Source: Planifilum sp021793745
GTDB lineage: Bacteria; Bacillota; Bacilli; Thermoactinomycetales; DSM-44946
NCBI GenBank assembly: GCA_937983105.1
Contig: CALKAM010000031.1
Span: forward strand, 1-64,000
Direction: 5' to 3'
Length of the DNA: 64,000 bases
Program-made: the position numbers and the translations under genes
The notes under the pieces: generated by a model
Told to the model about the DNA's origin: nothing
Seen by the model: only the letters and a program-made list of their open reading frames with translations
Database searches by the model: none
In this document: positions 50,958 through 59,845 of the stretch, piece by piece
Layout: each line of letters opens with the position of its first letter
Numbering within the stretch: position 1 is the stretch's first letter

Positions 50958-52168
50958 CATTTCACCAAACGGATATGGATCACTTTTTGTTTCTCATATT
51001 CACCGATCGGTTTCCCGTTCACCGAGACTTTCGCACTCTTAGAGGGCTTCAACTCGATCCACAAATCTTCCTTGCCGGATTCGTACGCGAAGGGAGGCGA
51101 GTCGGATTTCAGGGTCACCTCTTTCAAGCTTTTACCCACTTCCTGCTCCCGAACCTCGATCCGGCATTCTCCCTTTGCATCGACCTTGAGCTCAATTTTG
51201 TCCGCCTGGGTCAGTTCGAAATGATCGGGTCCGCTTTTGCTGGTTTCAAGGGGATATACGATCGGATCCTTTTTCTCGGATTCGCCGTCCGCCGAGACTT
51301 CAGCATGATCCCCGGCATTGGTCGATTGGGTTTTGTCCCCCCAGATCAGGATACCGACCGCCAGGGCGGCAGGAATCAGGAGAACCGTTCCCGCAATGAG
51401 AAACCGGTTGTACCACTTTCCGAAGGCGCTTTCCTTTTCTTTCGCTGCGGCTTTTCGCCGCCGGGAAAGGTGGGGAATCGAGTCGGTCTGGTGGTTTCTG
51501 TCGTATGCCACCGGCAAGGAGCGTCCCCTGGACTCTGTCGAGCGCATCGGGAGCCCGATCTCGCTGGGGGGAGGCACATCCTCCGGCATGGAAGGCCTCC
51601 TCAAGGGCTTCGTCGGATGCGATGGAGGCGGGGACTGACCGTATGAGGCCGGATCCGCAGAAGGGGACTCGTCATGATAGACGTCCTCCCGGGACACATC
51701 CATCCTGCTACGGGCGTGTGCCGAGCGGTAAGGAGTATCCCCCGACGGCTCCGGTTCATATGGGGGCTCCTCGATCCACCCCCTTGCTCTGCCCCTCCTC
51801 GTCAACGGAGAAGGCTCCGGATCCTCCACCCGCTCGGGCAAAGGCCACTGGTAGCCTTCTTCCTCCTGATTGGATGGCCGATGCGACTTCTGGCTCCATC
51901 TGCGGGATACCGGATCATCGAGGGGTTCCGGTTCCAATGTTCGTTCCCGAAACTCCCGCAATATCGCCGATGCATCCAACCCTAGAAAATGAGCATAGGA
52001 ACGCAGGTAGGAGCGGGCATAAAAGGAGCTGGGAAGTGCATCAAACTGCCCCTCCTCCATCGCCATCAAATACACCCTGTCGATACGAATGCGTTCCGCC
52101 ACCTCATCCACTGTCAAACCCCGGGCTTCCCTGGCTCGCTTCAGCCGATAACCGATATCCCCCGCCAA
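50957..52168 (-). CDS. RodZ-like membrane HTH protein, copy 3
   Basis: 403 residues; TTG start (52166-52168) with GGGAGGTGG upstream. HTH_25 at about 5-75 (YRLKRAREARGLTVDEVAER, FYARSYLRSYAHFLGLD), then a long Pro/Arg/Glu-rich cytoplasmic linker (80-250), transmembrane helix at about 255-277 (FLIAGTVLLIPAALAVGILI), and a DUF4115-like domain (DKIELKVDAKGECRIEVREQ, SAKVSVNGKPIGEYEKQKV). 34 bases separate it from copy 4, so copies 4 and 3 are probably cotranscribed and end at the following terminator. Confidence 0.82.
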   Translation of the reverse strand: MAGDIGYRLKRAREARGLTVDEVAERIRIDRVYLMAMEEGQFDALPSSFYARSYLRSYAHFLGLDASAILREFRERTLEPEPLDDPVSRRWSQKSHRPSNQEEEGYQWPLPERVEDPEPSPLTRRGRARGWIEEPPYEPEPSGDTPYRSAHARSRMDVSREDVYHDESPSADPASYGQSPPPSHPTKPLRRPSMPEDVPPPSEIGLPMRSTESRGRSLPVAYDRNHQTDSIPHLSRRRKAAAKEKESAFGKWYNRFLIAGTVLLIPAALAVGILIWGDKTQSTNAGDHAEVSADGESEKKDPIVYPLETSKSGPDHFELTQADKIELKVDAKGECRIEVREQEVGKSLKEVTLKSDSPPFAYESGKEDLWIELKPSKSAKVSVNGKPIGEYEKQKVIHIRLVK

Positions 52169-52202
52169 CCCGGCCCACCTCCCGAAACGCTGTTATACCC
52201 GA

Positions 52203-53345
52203 TTATTTTTTCAGTTTGATGCGATAGCTTTTCGCCACATCCTGGGCCGTCGTATCGATTTCCACTCCGTTCACCCGAATTTGCACCGCAGAAGGAACCG
52301 TCAACCGGAACCACAGAAATTCGTCCTTTTTGATGGTCCGGACATCCCCCAGGTTCAAGGTATACGTCTCTTCCGGTTCATCGGGGTTTTCACCGTAGAG
52401 AAAGGTGCTTTCCCCCTGGGTCGCCTTGATCTCGAGCACAATCCCGTCCGCTTGGCTCAGCTCGTACAAATCGCCCGGAAAGCCGGAATCCACTTCCTTG
52501 AGCACCAGCTCAGGCGTATTCGTTTCCTGGGCAGAGGCCGTTCCATCTCCGCCATTCCCGCCGCTATCCTCCGCAGCTGACGGCGGATGGCCCGCGGGGT
52601 TGTCATCCTGGGTCCAGTACCATGCCGCCGAACCCAGAAGGAGGACGCCCACCGCGGCGACACCGATCCACAAGCTGCCTCTTTTCTTTTCCCGCCCCCC
52701 CTGCTGGGAGGCGGAAGGCCTGCTGCCCGATGCGGATCTCGGTTGCGGAAGAGCTTGTCCGTCCTGCTTGACGATCGGGTATGATCCGGTCCGGAAACGA
52801 CCGGTATGCTGAGAAACCCCCGAGGGGCGAGAAGTGATGGGAAGCCGGGAAGAGACGGGAGGCCGCGTCTCCTCACCCACGGCCCGTTCCCCTCCAGTGA
52901 CCGCATTCTGCTGAACGGTGTGAAAGCGTCCGGTGCTTTGAGCGGGTCGGAAGGGTCCCGTGTGTTGACTCGGACGTTCTGAAGCAGACGCGACACGTGG
53001 GTTCGGCCCGGTAGCACTCAAAGGGGGAGCGGTTCGAAAACGTCCGGTGTTGCTTCGATATCCGCCGCCCTGGAGGGGGCGGGTTCTCCGAAAGCTCGCC
53101 GCAGGATCCGCTCCTCCCTGATTGAGGCGTTCGTAGCGGTCCAACAGCGGTTGGGGATCCATTCCCAGACATCTCGCATAGGTTCGGAGAAACGCGCGCA
53201 CATAGAAGGGGCTCGGCAACGAATCAAACCGATCCCTTTCCAGCGCCTGGAGATACTCCGCATGGATTTTCGTCTTCTGCTGTACATCCTCCAGTGTCAA
53301 ACCCATCGCTTCACGCGCCCGCCTCAATTGAGTTCCGATCTCCAT
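52203..53345 (-). CDS. RodZ-like membrane HTH protein, copy 4 (TGRF repeats)
   Basis: 380 residues from ATG 53343-53345 (GAGGAG eight bases upstream). HTH_25 at about 3-72 (GTQLRRAREAMGLTLEDVQQ, FYVRAFLRTYARCLGMDP), transmembrane helix at about 225-245 (LWIGVAAVGVLLLGSAAWYW), extracytoplasmic DUF4115-like domain (GIVLEIKATQGESTFLYGEN, SAVQIRVNGVEI). The linker carries a spaced repeat, TG[RP]F[RH][TP], at 100-105, 129-134, 138-143 and 181-186. First copy downstream of ymfK. Distinct linker from the other copies. Confidence 0.82.
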   Translation of the reverse strand: MEIGTQLRRAREAMGLTLEDVQQKTKIHAEYLQALERDRFDSLPSPFYVRAFLRTYARCLGMDPQPLLDRYERLNQGGADPAASFRRTRPLQGGGYRSNTGRFRTAPPLSATGPNPRVASASERPSQHTGPFRPAQSTGRFHTVQQNAVTGGERAVGEETRPPVSSRLPITSRPSGVSQHTGRFRTGSYPIVKQDGQALPQPRSASGSRPSASQQGGREKKRGSLWIGVAAVGVLLLGSAAWYWTQDDNPAGHPPSAAEDSGGNGGDGTASAQETNTPELVLKEVDSGFPGDLYELSQADGIVLEIKATQGESTFLYGENPDEPEETYTLNLGDVRTIKKDEFLWFRLTVPSAVQIRVNGVEIDTTAQDVAKSYRIKLKK

Positions 53346-53383
53346 GTTTCCCACTCCTCGTCTCTCCCCGAATTTTATCAGCG

Positions 53384-54154
53384 TTAAAATGCCGCAAAAC
53401 CGGAATCTAGAACGTCATAGGCGATTTCTTCTTCGGGGTAATTCCTGAGTTCGATGATCACATTGAAATCATCCAACGTGTACTCGGTCTCGCGCACAAA
53501 GATGTCGGGATGCTCGATCACCTTTGTGGAATCCATTTGCAAAATTTCTCGAACCAATGTATGGTGACGTTCCGTCGCTCGAAGCGTGGAAACGATCCCG
53601 TCGATAATAAACACGTTATCGGGGTTCATCTCATCCTCCGCCAGCTGGCTGCGAACCGTCTGACGGAGCAGCGTGGAAGAGACAAAGGTCCAACGCTTGT
53701 TGGCGCAAACGCTGGATGCCACGATCGATTCCGTTTTCCCCACCCTCGGCATCCCCCGCACACCGATCATCTGATGTCCTTTTCTCTTCATCAGCTCCGC
53801 CATAAAATCGACCAAAAGACCCAGCTCGTCCCGTGTAAAACGAAAGGTTCGCTTCTCTTCCAGGCAACGGTCCAAAAACCGTCCGTGGCGGATCGCCATC
53901 CGATCCAACAATGTCGGAGGACGAAGGGCGGTAATGGTGATGTTGTCGACTCGCTCCAAAATCTGTTGGAGGGCGTCGATTTTTTCCCGGTTGTCGGTTT
54001 TGAGCAGCATCCCGCGCCGCCGATCCTCCACCCCGTTGATGGTGACAATGTTGATGGATAACATCCCGAGAATGGAAGCAATATCTCCCATAAGACCCGG
54101 GCGGTTTTTATGGATGTGATATTCAAGATACCACATATTATCATTATCCATCAT
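53384..54154 (-). CDS. ymfK: YmfK family protein (DUF3388)
   Basis: 256 residues. The N-terminal part looks like an ACT-type domain (YLEYHIHKNRPGLMGDIASI, SINIVTINGVEDRRRG). The rest is a DUF3388 region with a P-loop-like MIGVRGMPRVGKTESIVAS and VFIIDGIVSTLRATE, suggesting nucleotide binding. Function unknown; conserved between ymfJ and rodZ in Bacilli. ATG 54152-54154 has AAAGGTG six bases upstream; a neighbouring ATG one codon on is possible. Confidence 0.88.
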   Translation of the reverse strand: MMDNDNMWYLEYHIHKNRPGLMGDIASILGMLSINIVTINGVEDRRRGMLLKTDNREKIDALQQILERVDNITITALRPPTLLDRMAIRHGRFLDRCLEEKRTFRFTRDELGLLVDFMAELMKRKGHQMIGVRGMPRVGKTESIVASSVCANKRWTFVSSTLLRQTVRSQLAEDEMNPDNVFIIDGIVSTLRATERHHTLVREILQMDSTKVIEHPDIFVRETEYTLDDFNVIIELRNYPEEEIAYDVLDSGFAAF

Positions 54155-54284
54155 TCGGGACACCTTTCGTCAAATCCTGTCAAATATTCAGTCGAATTGG
54201 CAAAGATCCCGTTAATTCGCTATATAGTATACCACACGCCTTTCGCGGAGCAAAACCCTGAAGCCAAATGAAATCCTTTTGTAA

Positions 54285-54323
54285 CACAAATGAAACGCCT
54301 TTATCACAGGCGTTTCATTTGTG
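54285..54323. repeat. Perfect 16-bp inverted repeat between ymfJ and ymfK
   Basis: CACAAATGAAACGCCT and AGGCGTTTCATTTGTG, 16-base arms without mismatch around a 7-base loop. Neither strand has a U-run directly after, so it is not a standard terminator. A partial copy (AAATGAAA) lies just beside it at 54266-54273. Confidence 0.7.
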
Positions 54324-54336
54324 GAAAAGAATTCCT

Positions 54337-54591
54337 TCATTTTTTACCATCATTCAACATTTTCACCATTAATCCCGCAATCACCCGCTGCTCATCCTGA
54401 TCCGCCGCATTCCACATATCCCTGAGCAGGCGTTCTTCTTCGTTTTTGGGTTCCACGTCCTTGGCCAGGTAATCGCCGATTTCATAGGCGAGATTCTGGA
54501 TTGTATCCTGATTCATCCCCATTTTTTCCGCTTGCTTTACCCGTTCAGACAAAAAGTTTTTCCAATCCTGAAAGTTATCCAAGATGGACAC
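54337..54591 (-). CDS. ymfJ: YmfJ family protein (DUF3243)
   Basis: 84-residue small helical protein; GTG 54589-54591 (MSILDNFQDWKNFLSERV) with AGGAGG upstream. DUF3243 features: QAEKMGMNQDTIQNLAYEIG and DYLAKDVEPKNEEERLLRDM. Function unknown. Conserved neighbour of ymfI and ymfK in Bacilli. Confidence 0.9.
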   Translation of the reverse strand: MSILDNFQDWKNFLSERVKQAEKMGMNQDTIQNLAYEIGDYLAKDVEPKNEEERLLRDMWNAADQDEQRVIAGLMVKMLNDGKK

Positions 54592-54691
54592 GGGTCGCGC
54601 CTCCTTTGCATTTTGGCTCGGTCTAAAAAGTAATATGATCAATTCCCCCTCCGCTTATGCAGGAAAGCGCCACCCCTGTCGGCAACCAAAA

Positions 54692-55444
54692 TTACGGATA
54701 CCAGCCGCCGTTGACATGGATCACCTGGCCCGTCACATACCCCGACTCGGGAAGACACAGATGGCAAACCATTCCCGCCACATCCTCCGGTGTTCCCAAG
54801 CGACCGGCGGGAATCTGCTCGGCAAGGGCCTCCATCTCGTCTTCCGTCAATTGCTCCATCAGCATGTCCGTCTGGACCGCTCCCGGCGCCACGGCATTGA
54901 CAGCAATTCCGGAGGGAGCCAGTTCCTTTGCCAACGCCCGCGTCAAACCGTTGATCGCTCCCTTCGCCGCGGAATACAAAACTTCGCCGGAACCCCCCGC
55001 CTCTCCCCAGATCGATGACAGAAAAATGATCCGTCCGTACCTGCGCGCCAGCAGGGATGGAAGCGCAGCCCGAACCAGGTGAAAAGCTCCCCGCACATGC
55101 GTGTCCATCACCCGATCGTACTCCTGGTCATTGACATCCTGAACCAGTCCCCTTCCCACGACACCGGCAGCGTGAATGACAACGGACAGGTGGCCGAAGT
55201 TCCAAAGGGAATGCCGGACGATGCGCTTCACATCTTCATATTCGCGAACATCCCCCTGCTCCGCAAAGGCTTGCACCCCCTGCATCCGACAGCTGCGCAC
55301 CACCGCTTCCGCCGCATCCCGGGAAGTACGGTACATCACCATCACATCGGCGCCGGCTTCCGCCAGCCGGCGGGCCACCGCCGCACCGATCCCCCGACTG
55401 CCTCCGGATACCAGTGCTGCTTGTCCTGCGAGCGGTCTCGTCAT
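54692..55444 (-). CDS. ymfI: Short-chain dehydrogenase/reductase, YmfI-like (FabG-like)
   Basis: 250-residue classical SDR with NAD(P)-binding GGSRGIGAAVARRLAEAG, the HAAGVVGRG motif, catalytic Ser in IIFLSSIWGEAGGSG and YxxxK in VLYSAAKGAINGLTRAL. ATG 55442-55444 follows a repeated GGGAGG. Often annotated as 3-oxoacyl-ACP reductase, but the YmfI substrate is unknown and main FabG sits with fatty-acid genes in Bacilli. Lies between ymfH and ymfJ. Confidence 0.88.
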   Translation of the reverse strand: MTRPLAGQAALVSGGSRGIGAAVARRLAEAGADVMVMYRTSRDAAEAVVRSCRMQGVQAFAEQGDVREYEDVKRIVRHSLWNFGHLSVVIHAAGVVGRGLVQDVNDQEYDRVMDTHVRGAFHLVRAALPSLLARRYGRIIFLSSIWGEAGGSGEVLYSAAKGAINGLTRALAKELAPSGIAVNAVAPGAVQTDMLMEQLTEDEMEALAEQIPAGRLGTPEDVAGMVCHLCLPESGYVTGQVIHVNGGWYP

Positions 55445-55478
55445 CCTCCCACCTCCCACCGTTTATTCACCCACGCAA

Positions 55479-55521
55479 CAGGGGGTTATGCCGCGGCTTC
55501 CGCCATCGGCACAACCCCCTG
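55479..55521 (-). terminator. Long hairpin between ymfH and ymfI
   Basis: CAGGGGGTT pairs with AACCCCCTG and, after one mismatch, TGCCG with CGGCA: 14 paired bases with a 13-base loop. No U-run follows on the minus strand; possibly a weak or factor-dependent terminator or an mRNA stabiliser. Confidence 0.45.
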
Positions 55522-55536
55522 TGGTGGGCTCCTTTT

Positions 55537-56823
55537 CTACTCCTCCAGGGGTTTCACAATCGAAACCGCCATTCGGTCCAAGTCGATGTGTTCGTGAAGA
55601 CGGCGATTGACGCGATCCGGCGTCAGCTCCTCCAACGCCGGAATCAGGCGGAACAAATCGCTTTGATTGAATCGGTAGCGGGTAAACTGGTTAGCGATCC
55701 ACTCCGGCGAATTGAGGGCCCGAAGCACCTGCCCCAACCGTTTTTTTCGAATTCGCTCGAAAACCTCCTCCGATATACCCTTCTCCAAAATGCGGGGCAC
55801 CTCTTCCTGCACCCGGTTCAGCAATGCGTCCGGATCCGGCGTGTCCCCGCCGATGCAAGAATAGCCGTACCCCTTCTCCAGGGAATAATCGAAGAAAAAG
55901 TTTTCATCGATCAACCCGTCATCGTACAAGGACTGGTACAAATCGGAGCCGGGACCGAACAGGGCTTCCAATACCAGTTCGGTGGCCGTCTCCTGCTTCA
56001 GATAGGAGTCCCCCGTCAATCCTATGTTTCTTTCCTTAAATCCGAACAAACATTTGGAAATGCCGACGCTTAACCGGATTTCATTCCGCCGGTTGGCGAC
56101 GCTGTCCGGCTCCTCGGGGAAGAAGCGTTCGATCTCTTCCTGTCGGGAAAAGGTTTTCCCCGCCTGGTTCTCCCTCACGAGGTTTATGATCTTTTCGGGA
56201 TCGACGGGGCCGACGACGAACAATAGCATGTTGCCGGGATGGTAAAAGGTTTCATAGCACAGGTACAGCGTATCCTTGGTGATCTCGGCGATGGACTCCA
56301 CCGTTCCGGCAATGTCAATGCGCACCGGATGGCGGTGATATAAGCTTTCGATCAAGCCAAAATAGGAACGCCAGTCCGGATTATCCTCATACATCCGGAT
56401 CTCCTGTCCGATGATCCCCTTCTCCTTTTCCACCCCCGCCTCGGTAAAATAAGGTGTTTGGACGAAATCGAGGAGGGTCGTCAGATTGGCCTCCACCTGA
56501 TCCGTACAGGAAAACAGATAAGCGGTGCGGTCAAAGCTGGTAAACGCATTGGCCGAGGCTCCCTGGGCGGCGAAATGCTGGAAAACGTCCCCATCTTCCT
56601 TTTCGAACATTTTATGTTCCAGAAAATGGGCAATCCCATCGGGAACCCGAACCGCCTCCTTGCCCGGCGGCTGGAAGTGATTGTCGATGGAACCGTAGTG
56701 GGTGGTGAAGGTGGCATAGGTTTTGAAAAAGCCGGGCTTGGGCAACACGTAAACCTGAAGCCCGTTGGGAAGCTCTTCGTAATACAGGGTCTCCCCCAGT
56801 TGGCGATGCTCAATGCGCTCCAT
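55537..56823 (-). CDS. ymfH: M16 family peptidase, active-type subunit (YmfH)
   Basis: 428 residues from ATG 56821-56823 (AAGGGGGGAAG upstream). Inverted zinc motif HXXEH is present as GIAHFLEHKMFE, with the distal glutamate region EKGIIGQEIRMYEDNP. Partner of YmfF, whose gene overlaps by 14 bases. The pair resembles two-chain M16 processing peptidases. In B. subtilis ymfF/ymfH are also paired and YmfH-type peptidases process peptide toxins/EPE-like peptides in some reports; the substrate here is unknown. Confidence 0.92.
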   Translation of the reverse strand: MERIEHRQLGETLYYEELPNGLQVYVLPKPGFFKTYATFTTHYGSIDNHFQPPGKEAVRVPDGIAHFLEHKMFEKEDGDVFQHFAAQGASANAFTSFDRTAYLFSCTDQVEANLTTLLDFVQTPYFTEAGVEKEKGIIGQEIRMYEDNPDWRSYFGLIESLYHRHPVRIDIAGTVESIAEITKDTLYLCYETFYHPGNMLLFVVGPVDPEKIINLVRENQAGKTFSRQEEIERFFPEEPDSVANRRNEIRLSVGISKCLFGFKERNIGLTGDSYLKQETATELVLEALFGPGSDLYQSLYDDGLIDENFFFDYSLEKGYGYSCIGGDTPDPDALLNRVQEEVPRILEKGISEEVFERIRKKRLGQVLRALNSPEWIANQFTRYRFNQSDLFRLIPALEELTPDRVNRRLHEHIDLDRMAVSIVKPLEE

Positions 56824-58105
56824 CGGACTTCCCCCCCTTATCCCGCAAGAAATAGATCGTGTCCAGCTGAACCTGTTCCGCCACCCGGCGCACATCCTCC
56901 TTGTCGACACTCTCGATTCCCTTGAGCAACTGATCGAGGGACCATTCCCTTCCGCTCAGAAGCGAATGATAGGCAAAGTCGATCAGCTCATAGGGGCGGT
57001 CCTGTCGTTCCCGCAGCTGGTTCGACAAGGTGGCCCGGGTCTGGCTCAGCTCGCGGTCGGTGATCTCCCCTCTCCGCATCGCTTCCAGCTGCTTCCGGAT
57101 AATATCCAACGCCTTTTGATAGTTGGCGATTTCGATGCCCGATTGGATGGTCAAGATCCCCTTATGGCTTTCCAGGCGGGAAGAGGCGTAATAGGCCAGG
57201 CTGGCCTTCTCCCGAACGTTCATAAACAGCTTGGAATGGGGAAAGCCGCCGAGGATCCCGTTATACATCAGGAGGGGGACGTAATCATCATCCCGGATCG
57301 TCACCCCGGTACGGCAACCCATATTCAACTTCCCCTGGATCACATCGAGCCGATCGACCACTTCCTTCACCTGTTTGACGGTGGGTTGTTCCCGATTCAC
57401 CTCGACGGGCGGCCGCTCTCCTTCGCTGTAGGGGAACAACTCCCGAACCAACGCCGCCGCGTCATCCGTGGAGACGTTTCCTACAAAAAAGAAGTCGATC
57501 GGACAGGTTTCGATCACCTGGCGGTAATATGTATACAATTGGATGGGATCGATGGAAGGCAGATCCTCCGTCCGACCGTATACAAACAAGCCGAAGGGCT
57601 CGCCATCGCACATGGCTGCGATACAGCGCTGGGCGGCATAGCGAATTTTGTCATCCAGGAGACTTTCAATTTTCTGTTTCAAATTCTTCTTCTCCGCCTC
57701 GACATAGGCGCGGCGGAACCCGCCGTCCTCCACCACCGGCCGGGTCAACACCTCCATCAAAAAGGCGACCCCTTCCCGAAGCAGCTTCGGACTTTCGGAG
57801 AGATACCGGCCGTTGGCGATCTCCAGCCCCACATGCATGATGTGGCGCTCTCCCCGCTTGAACACCTCGGTGTGCAGGGTAGCCCCGTAAAGGTCCTCCA
57901 ACTTCCGTTTCAATTGCAGCGTCGACGGATGGGATACCGTTCCGCGCTGAAGCACGCTGGGCAGCAACGCCGTCTTCGTCACCGTCTCCGGTGTCAATTC
58001 CTGCTGAATCATGGCCGCGATGGTCGTGGTTTTAAACTTTTCCGTCGGACAGACGTGAACGCGGACATTTCCCACCGCAGCCGTCTCAAAGGGCATTTGT
58101 CCCAC
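56810..58105 (-). CDS. ymfF: M16 family peptidase-like, inactive-type subunit (YmfF)
   Basis: 431 residues with the M16 fold (LPSVLQRGTVSHPSTLQLKR, NGILGGFPHSKLFMNVREKA, SLAYYASSRLESHKGILTIQ) but no HXXEH in the N-terminal position (LQRGTVSHPSTLQLKRKLED instead), so it is probably the non-catalytic partner of YmfH. GTG start with AAGGAGG seven bases upstream. First gene of the ymfF-H-I-J-K run. Confidence 0.92.
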   Translation of the reverse strand: MGQMPFETAAVGNVRVHVCPTEKFKTTTIAAMIQQELTPETVTKTALLPSVLQRGTVSHPSTLQLKRKLEDLYGATLHTEVFKRGERHIMHVGLEIANGRYLSESPKLLREGVAFLMEVLTRPVVEDGGFRRAYVEAEKKNLKQKIESLLDDKIRYAAQRCIAAMCDGEPFGLFVYGRTEDLPSIDPIQLYTYYRQVIETCPIDFFFVGNVSTDDAAALVRELFPYSEGERPPVEVNREQPTVKQVKEVVDRLDVIQGKLNMGCRTGVTIRDDDYVPLLMYNGILGGFPHSKLFMNVREKASLAYYASSRLESHKGILTIQSGIEIANYQKALDIIRKQLEAMRRGEITDRELSQTRATLSNQLRERQDRPYELIDFAYHSLLSGREWSLDQLLKGIESVDKEDVRRVAEQVQLDTIYFLRDKGGKSDGAH

Positions 58106-58262
58106 ACCGAACCCTCCTTATCAAAAGAAGACGATACCTCTTTCCATTATAGACCAACCCAAAGGGGAGCGAAACGGTGGACGCCCCTTTTTTCCCTTCC
58201 GTTAATATCCCCACCTCCGGCCATACTATATGACGGACCTTTCAATCGGGGGGGCATTATCC

Positions 58263-59786
58263 TTGCGATCTTTATTCTCGGTGATTCTCGTCCTGGTCCT
58301 GACCGGAACCCTTCTGCTGCCCATCGGTCTCCGAACCCCCTTGCAAGCGCCGGAACGACCGGCCGCAGCATCGAGGGGCGTGGTGCTCCTCGTCGTCGAT
58401 TCCTTGATGCCGGAAGCCCTGAACGAGCTGCTCCGGGAAGATCAGCTGAAGGCGATTCCCTTCCTCATCCGCCACGGCTTTTACTGGGACGACATGGTTA
58501 GCGTATTTCCGACCATGAGCGTGGTGATCGACAGCACCCTGCTTACGGGCAGCTATCCGGACGAACACGGCATCCCCGCCCTCGTCTGGTACGATCCGTC
58601 GTCCCGGCGGGTTGTCAATTACGGCGATTCTCCCCGTTCCGTGGGGAGGCAGGGACTTTTGACCACTCTGAATTGGACTTTGATCGATCTCAATCAAAAA
58701 CATCTCAGCTCCCGCGTCACCACCATCCACGAAATGTTGGAACGGACCGGCCGCCGATCCGCCTCCATCAACCTGCTGGTTCATCGGGGAATCGTCAGAC
58801 ACGCCCTGCCTCTGACAAAGCGGTCTCTCTCGGGCCCCCACCTCCTGGCCCTGGGCCCCCTCATCTCAGAGGGAGACGGGAAGATCCGAATCCGGGCCCG
58901 CTCCTTTCGGGACGCCGATGTCTGGCCCATGATCCGACGATGGCTGCACCGAAACCCCCGACCCGATCTGTTGATCGCCTACCTATCCGACCTGGACAAG
59001 AAAGTGCACCGGGAAGGCCCCGGCCATCGTCGGCATCTCCTGGAGATCGATCGCCGCCTGTCAAACCTCCTCTCTTCCTTCGGTAGCTGGGAGGATGCCC
59101 TCGACCGGTACATCTTCATCATGGTGGGGGATAGCGGACACGCTGCGGTGAAACGCTCCCGGCAATACCAGATCCGCCTGGAGGACCTGTTAAAGGGGCA
59201 ACGCCTCCTTCCTCCGGGATCCGTCCTGAAACCGGGGAAATACGATTGGATCGTCGCCCCCAACGAACAGCTGGCCATCCTTTATCCGGTCCGCTCCTCT
59301 TCCCGGATTCCAACCGTTTGCCGGCGCCTTCTGGAACATCCCGGCGTCGATTTGGTCATTCGGCGGAAGGGGCGGGAAATCACCGTCCGTAGCCGAAAGG
59401 GAAGCCTCCGCTTTCAGCGGGGCGGACCGTGGACCGATCCCTACGGCGGATCCTGGTCCTTCACGGGCAATCCGGAAGTCCTCGATCTTCAGATCCATCC
59501 GGCAGCCAAACGCATCGGGTACCGAAGTTATCCCGATGCATTTCGTCAAATTCTGGGAGCCACGGGGGCTCAGCGGAGCACCAGCCTCCTGGTCACCGCC
59601 CGCGAGGGTTATGAGTTTCGGTACGGCCCCTCCCCGAGCCATCCCGGCGGCGGAAGCCACGGCTCCCTGAAACGTCGGGAAATGCTGGTTCCCCTCATCG
59701 CAGGGGGCACATCCGATCAACCGAAGCACCGGCGCATCGTCGATTTGAAGGCGTGGATCCAAAACCTGATCACCGGAAGCCCATAA
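58263..59786 (+). CDS. Alkaline phosphatase / phosphodiesterase superfamily membrane-anchored protein
   Basis: About 507 residues. The N-terminus (RSLFSVILVLVLTGTLLLPI) is a signal anchor. The catalytic domain has VVLLVVDSLMPEALN (first metal Asp), a likely nucleophile threonine in SVFPTMSVVIDSTLLTGSYP, DEHGIPALVWYDP, LLIAYLSDLDKKVHREG and a late VGDSGHAAVK (metal Asp/His). This pattern fits type I phosphodiesterase/nucleotide pyrophosphatases. TTG at 58263 follows a G-run eight bases upstream; an ATG 11 codons earlier has no ribosome site, so the start is uncertain. Lone plus-strand gene between ymfF and the nucleoside importer. Substrate unknown. Confidence 0.82.
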   Translation: MRSLFSVILVLVLTGTLLLPIGLRTPLQAPERPAAASRGVVLLVVDSLMPEALNELLREDQLKAIPFLIRHGFYWDDMVSVFPTMSVVIDSTLLTGSYPDEHGIPALVWYDPSSRRVVNYGDSPRSVGRQGLLTTLNWTLIDLNQKHLSSRVTTIHEMLERTGRRSASINLLVHRGIVRHALPLTKRSLSGPHLLALGPLISEGDGKIRIRARSFRDADVWPMIRRWLHRNPRPDLLIAYLSDLDKKVHREGPGHRRHLLEIDRRLSNLLSSFGSWEDALDRYIFIMVGDSGHAAVKRSRQYQIRLEDLLKGQRLLPPGSVLKPGKYDWIVAPNEQLAILYPVRSSSRIPTVCRRLLEHPGVDLVIRRKGREITVRSRKGSLRFQRGGPWTDPYGGSWSFTGNPEVLDLQIHPAAKRIGYRSYPDAFRQILGATGAQRSTSLLVTAREGYEFRYGPSPSHPGGGSHGSLKRREMLVPLIAGGTSDQPKHRRIVDLKAWIQNLITGSP

Positions 59787-59792
59787 AAAAAT

Positions 59793-59845
59793 CCCCGGAA
59801 AGCCTGGCGGATATCCGCCCGCCGGCTTTTCCGGGAATTCTTTTT
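59793..59845. terminator. Bidirectional terminator
   Basis: Interrupted long stem (TCCCCGGAAAGCC-like arm with GGCTTTTCCGGGAA arm) with TTCTTTTT on the plus strand and TTTTTTT on the minus strand. Lies between the convergent phosphodiesterase-like and nupQ genes. Confidence 0.82.
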
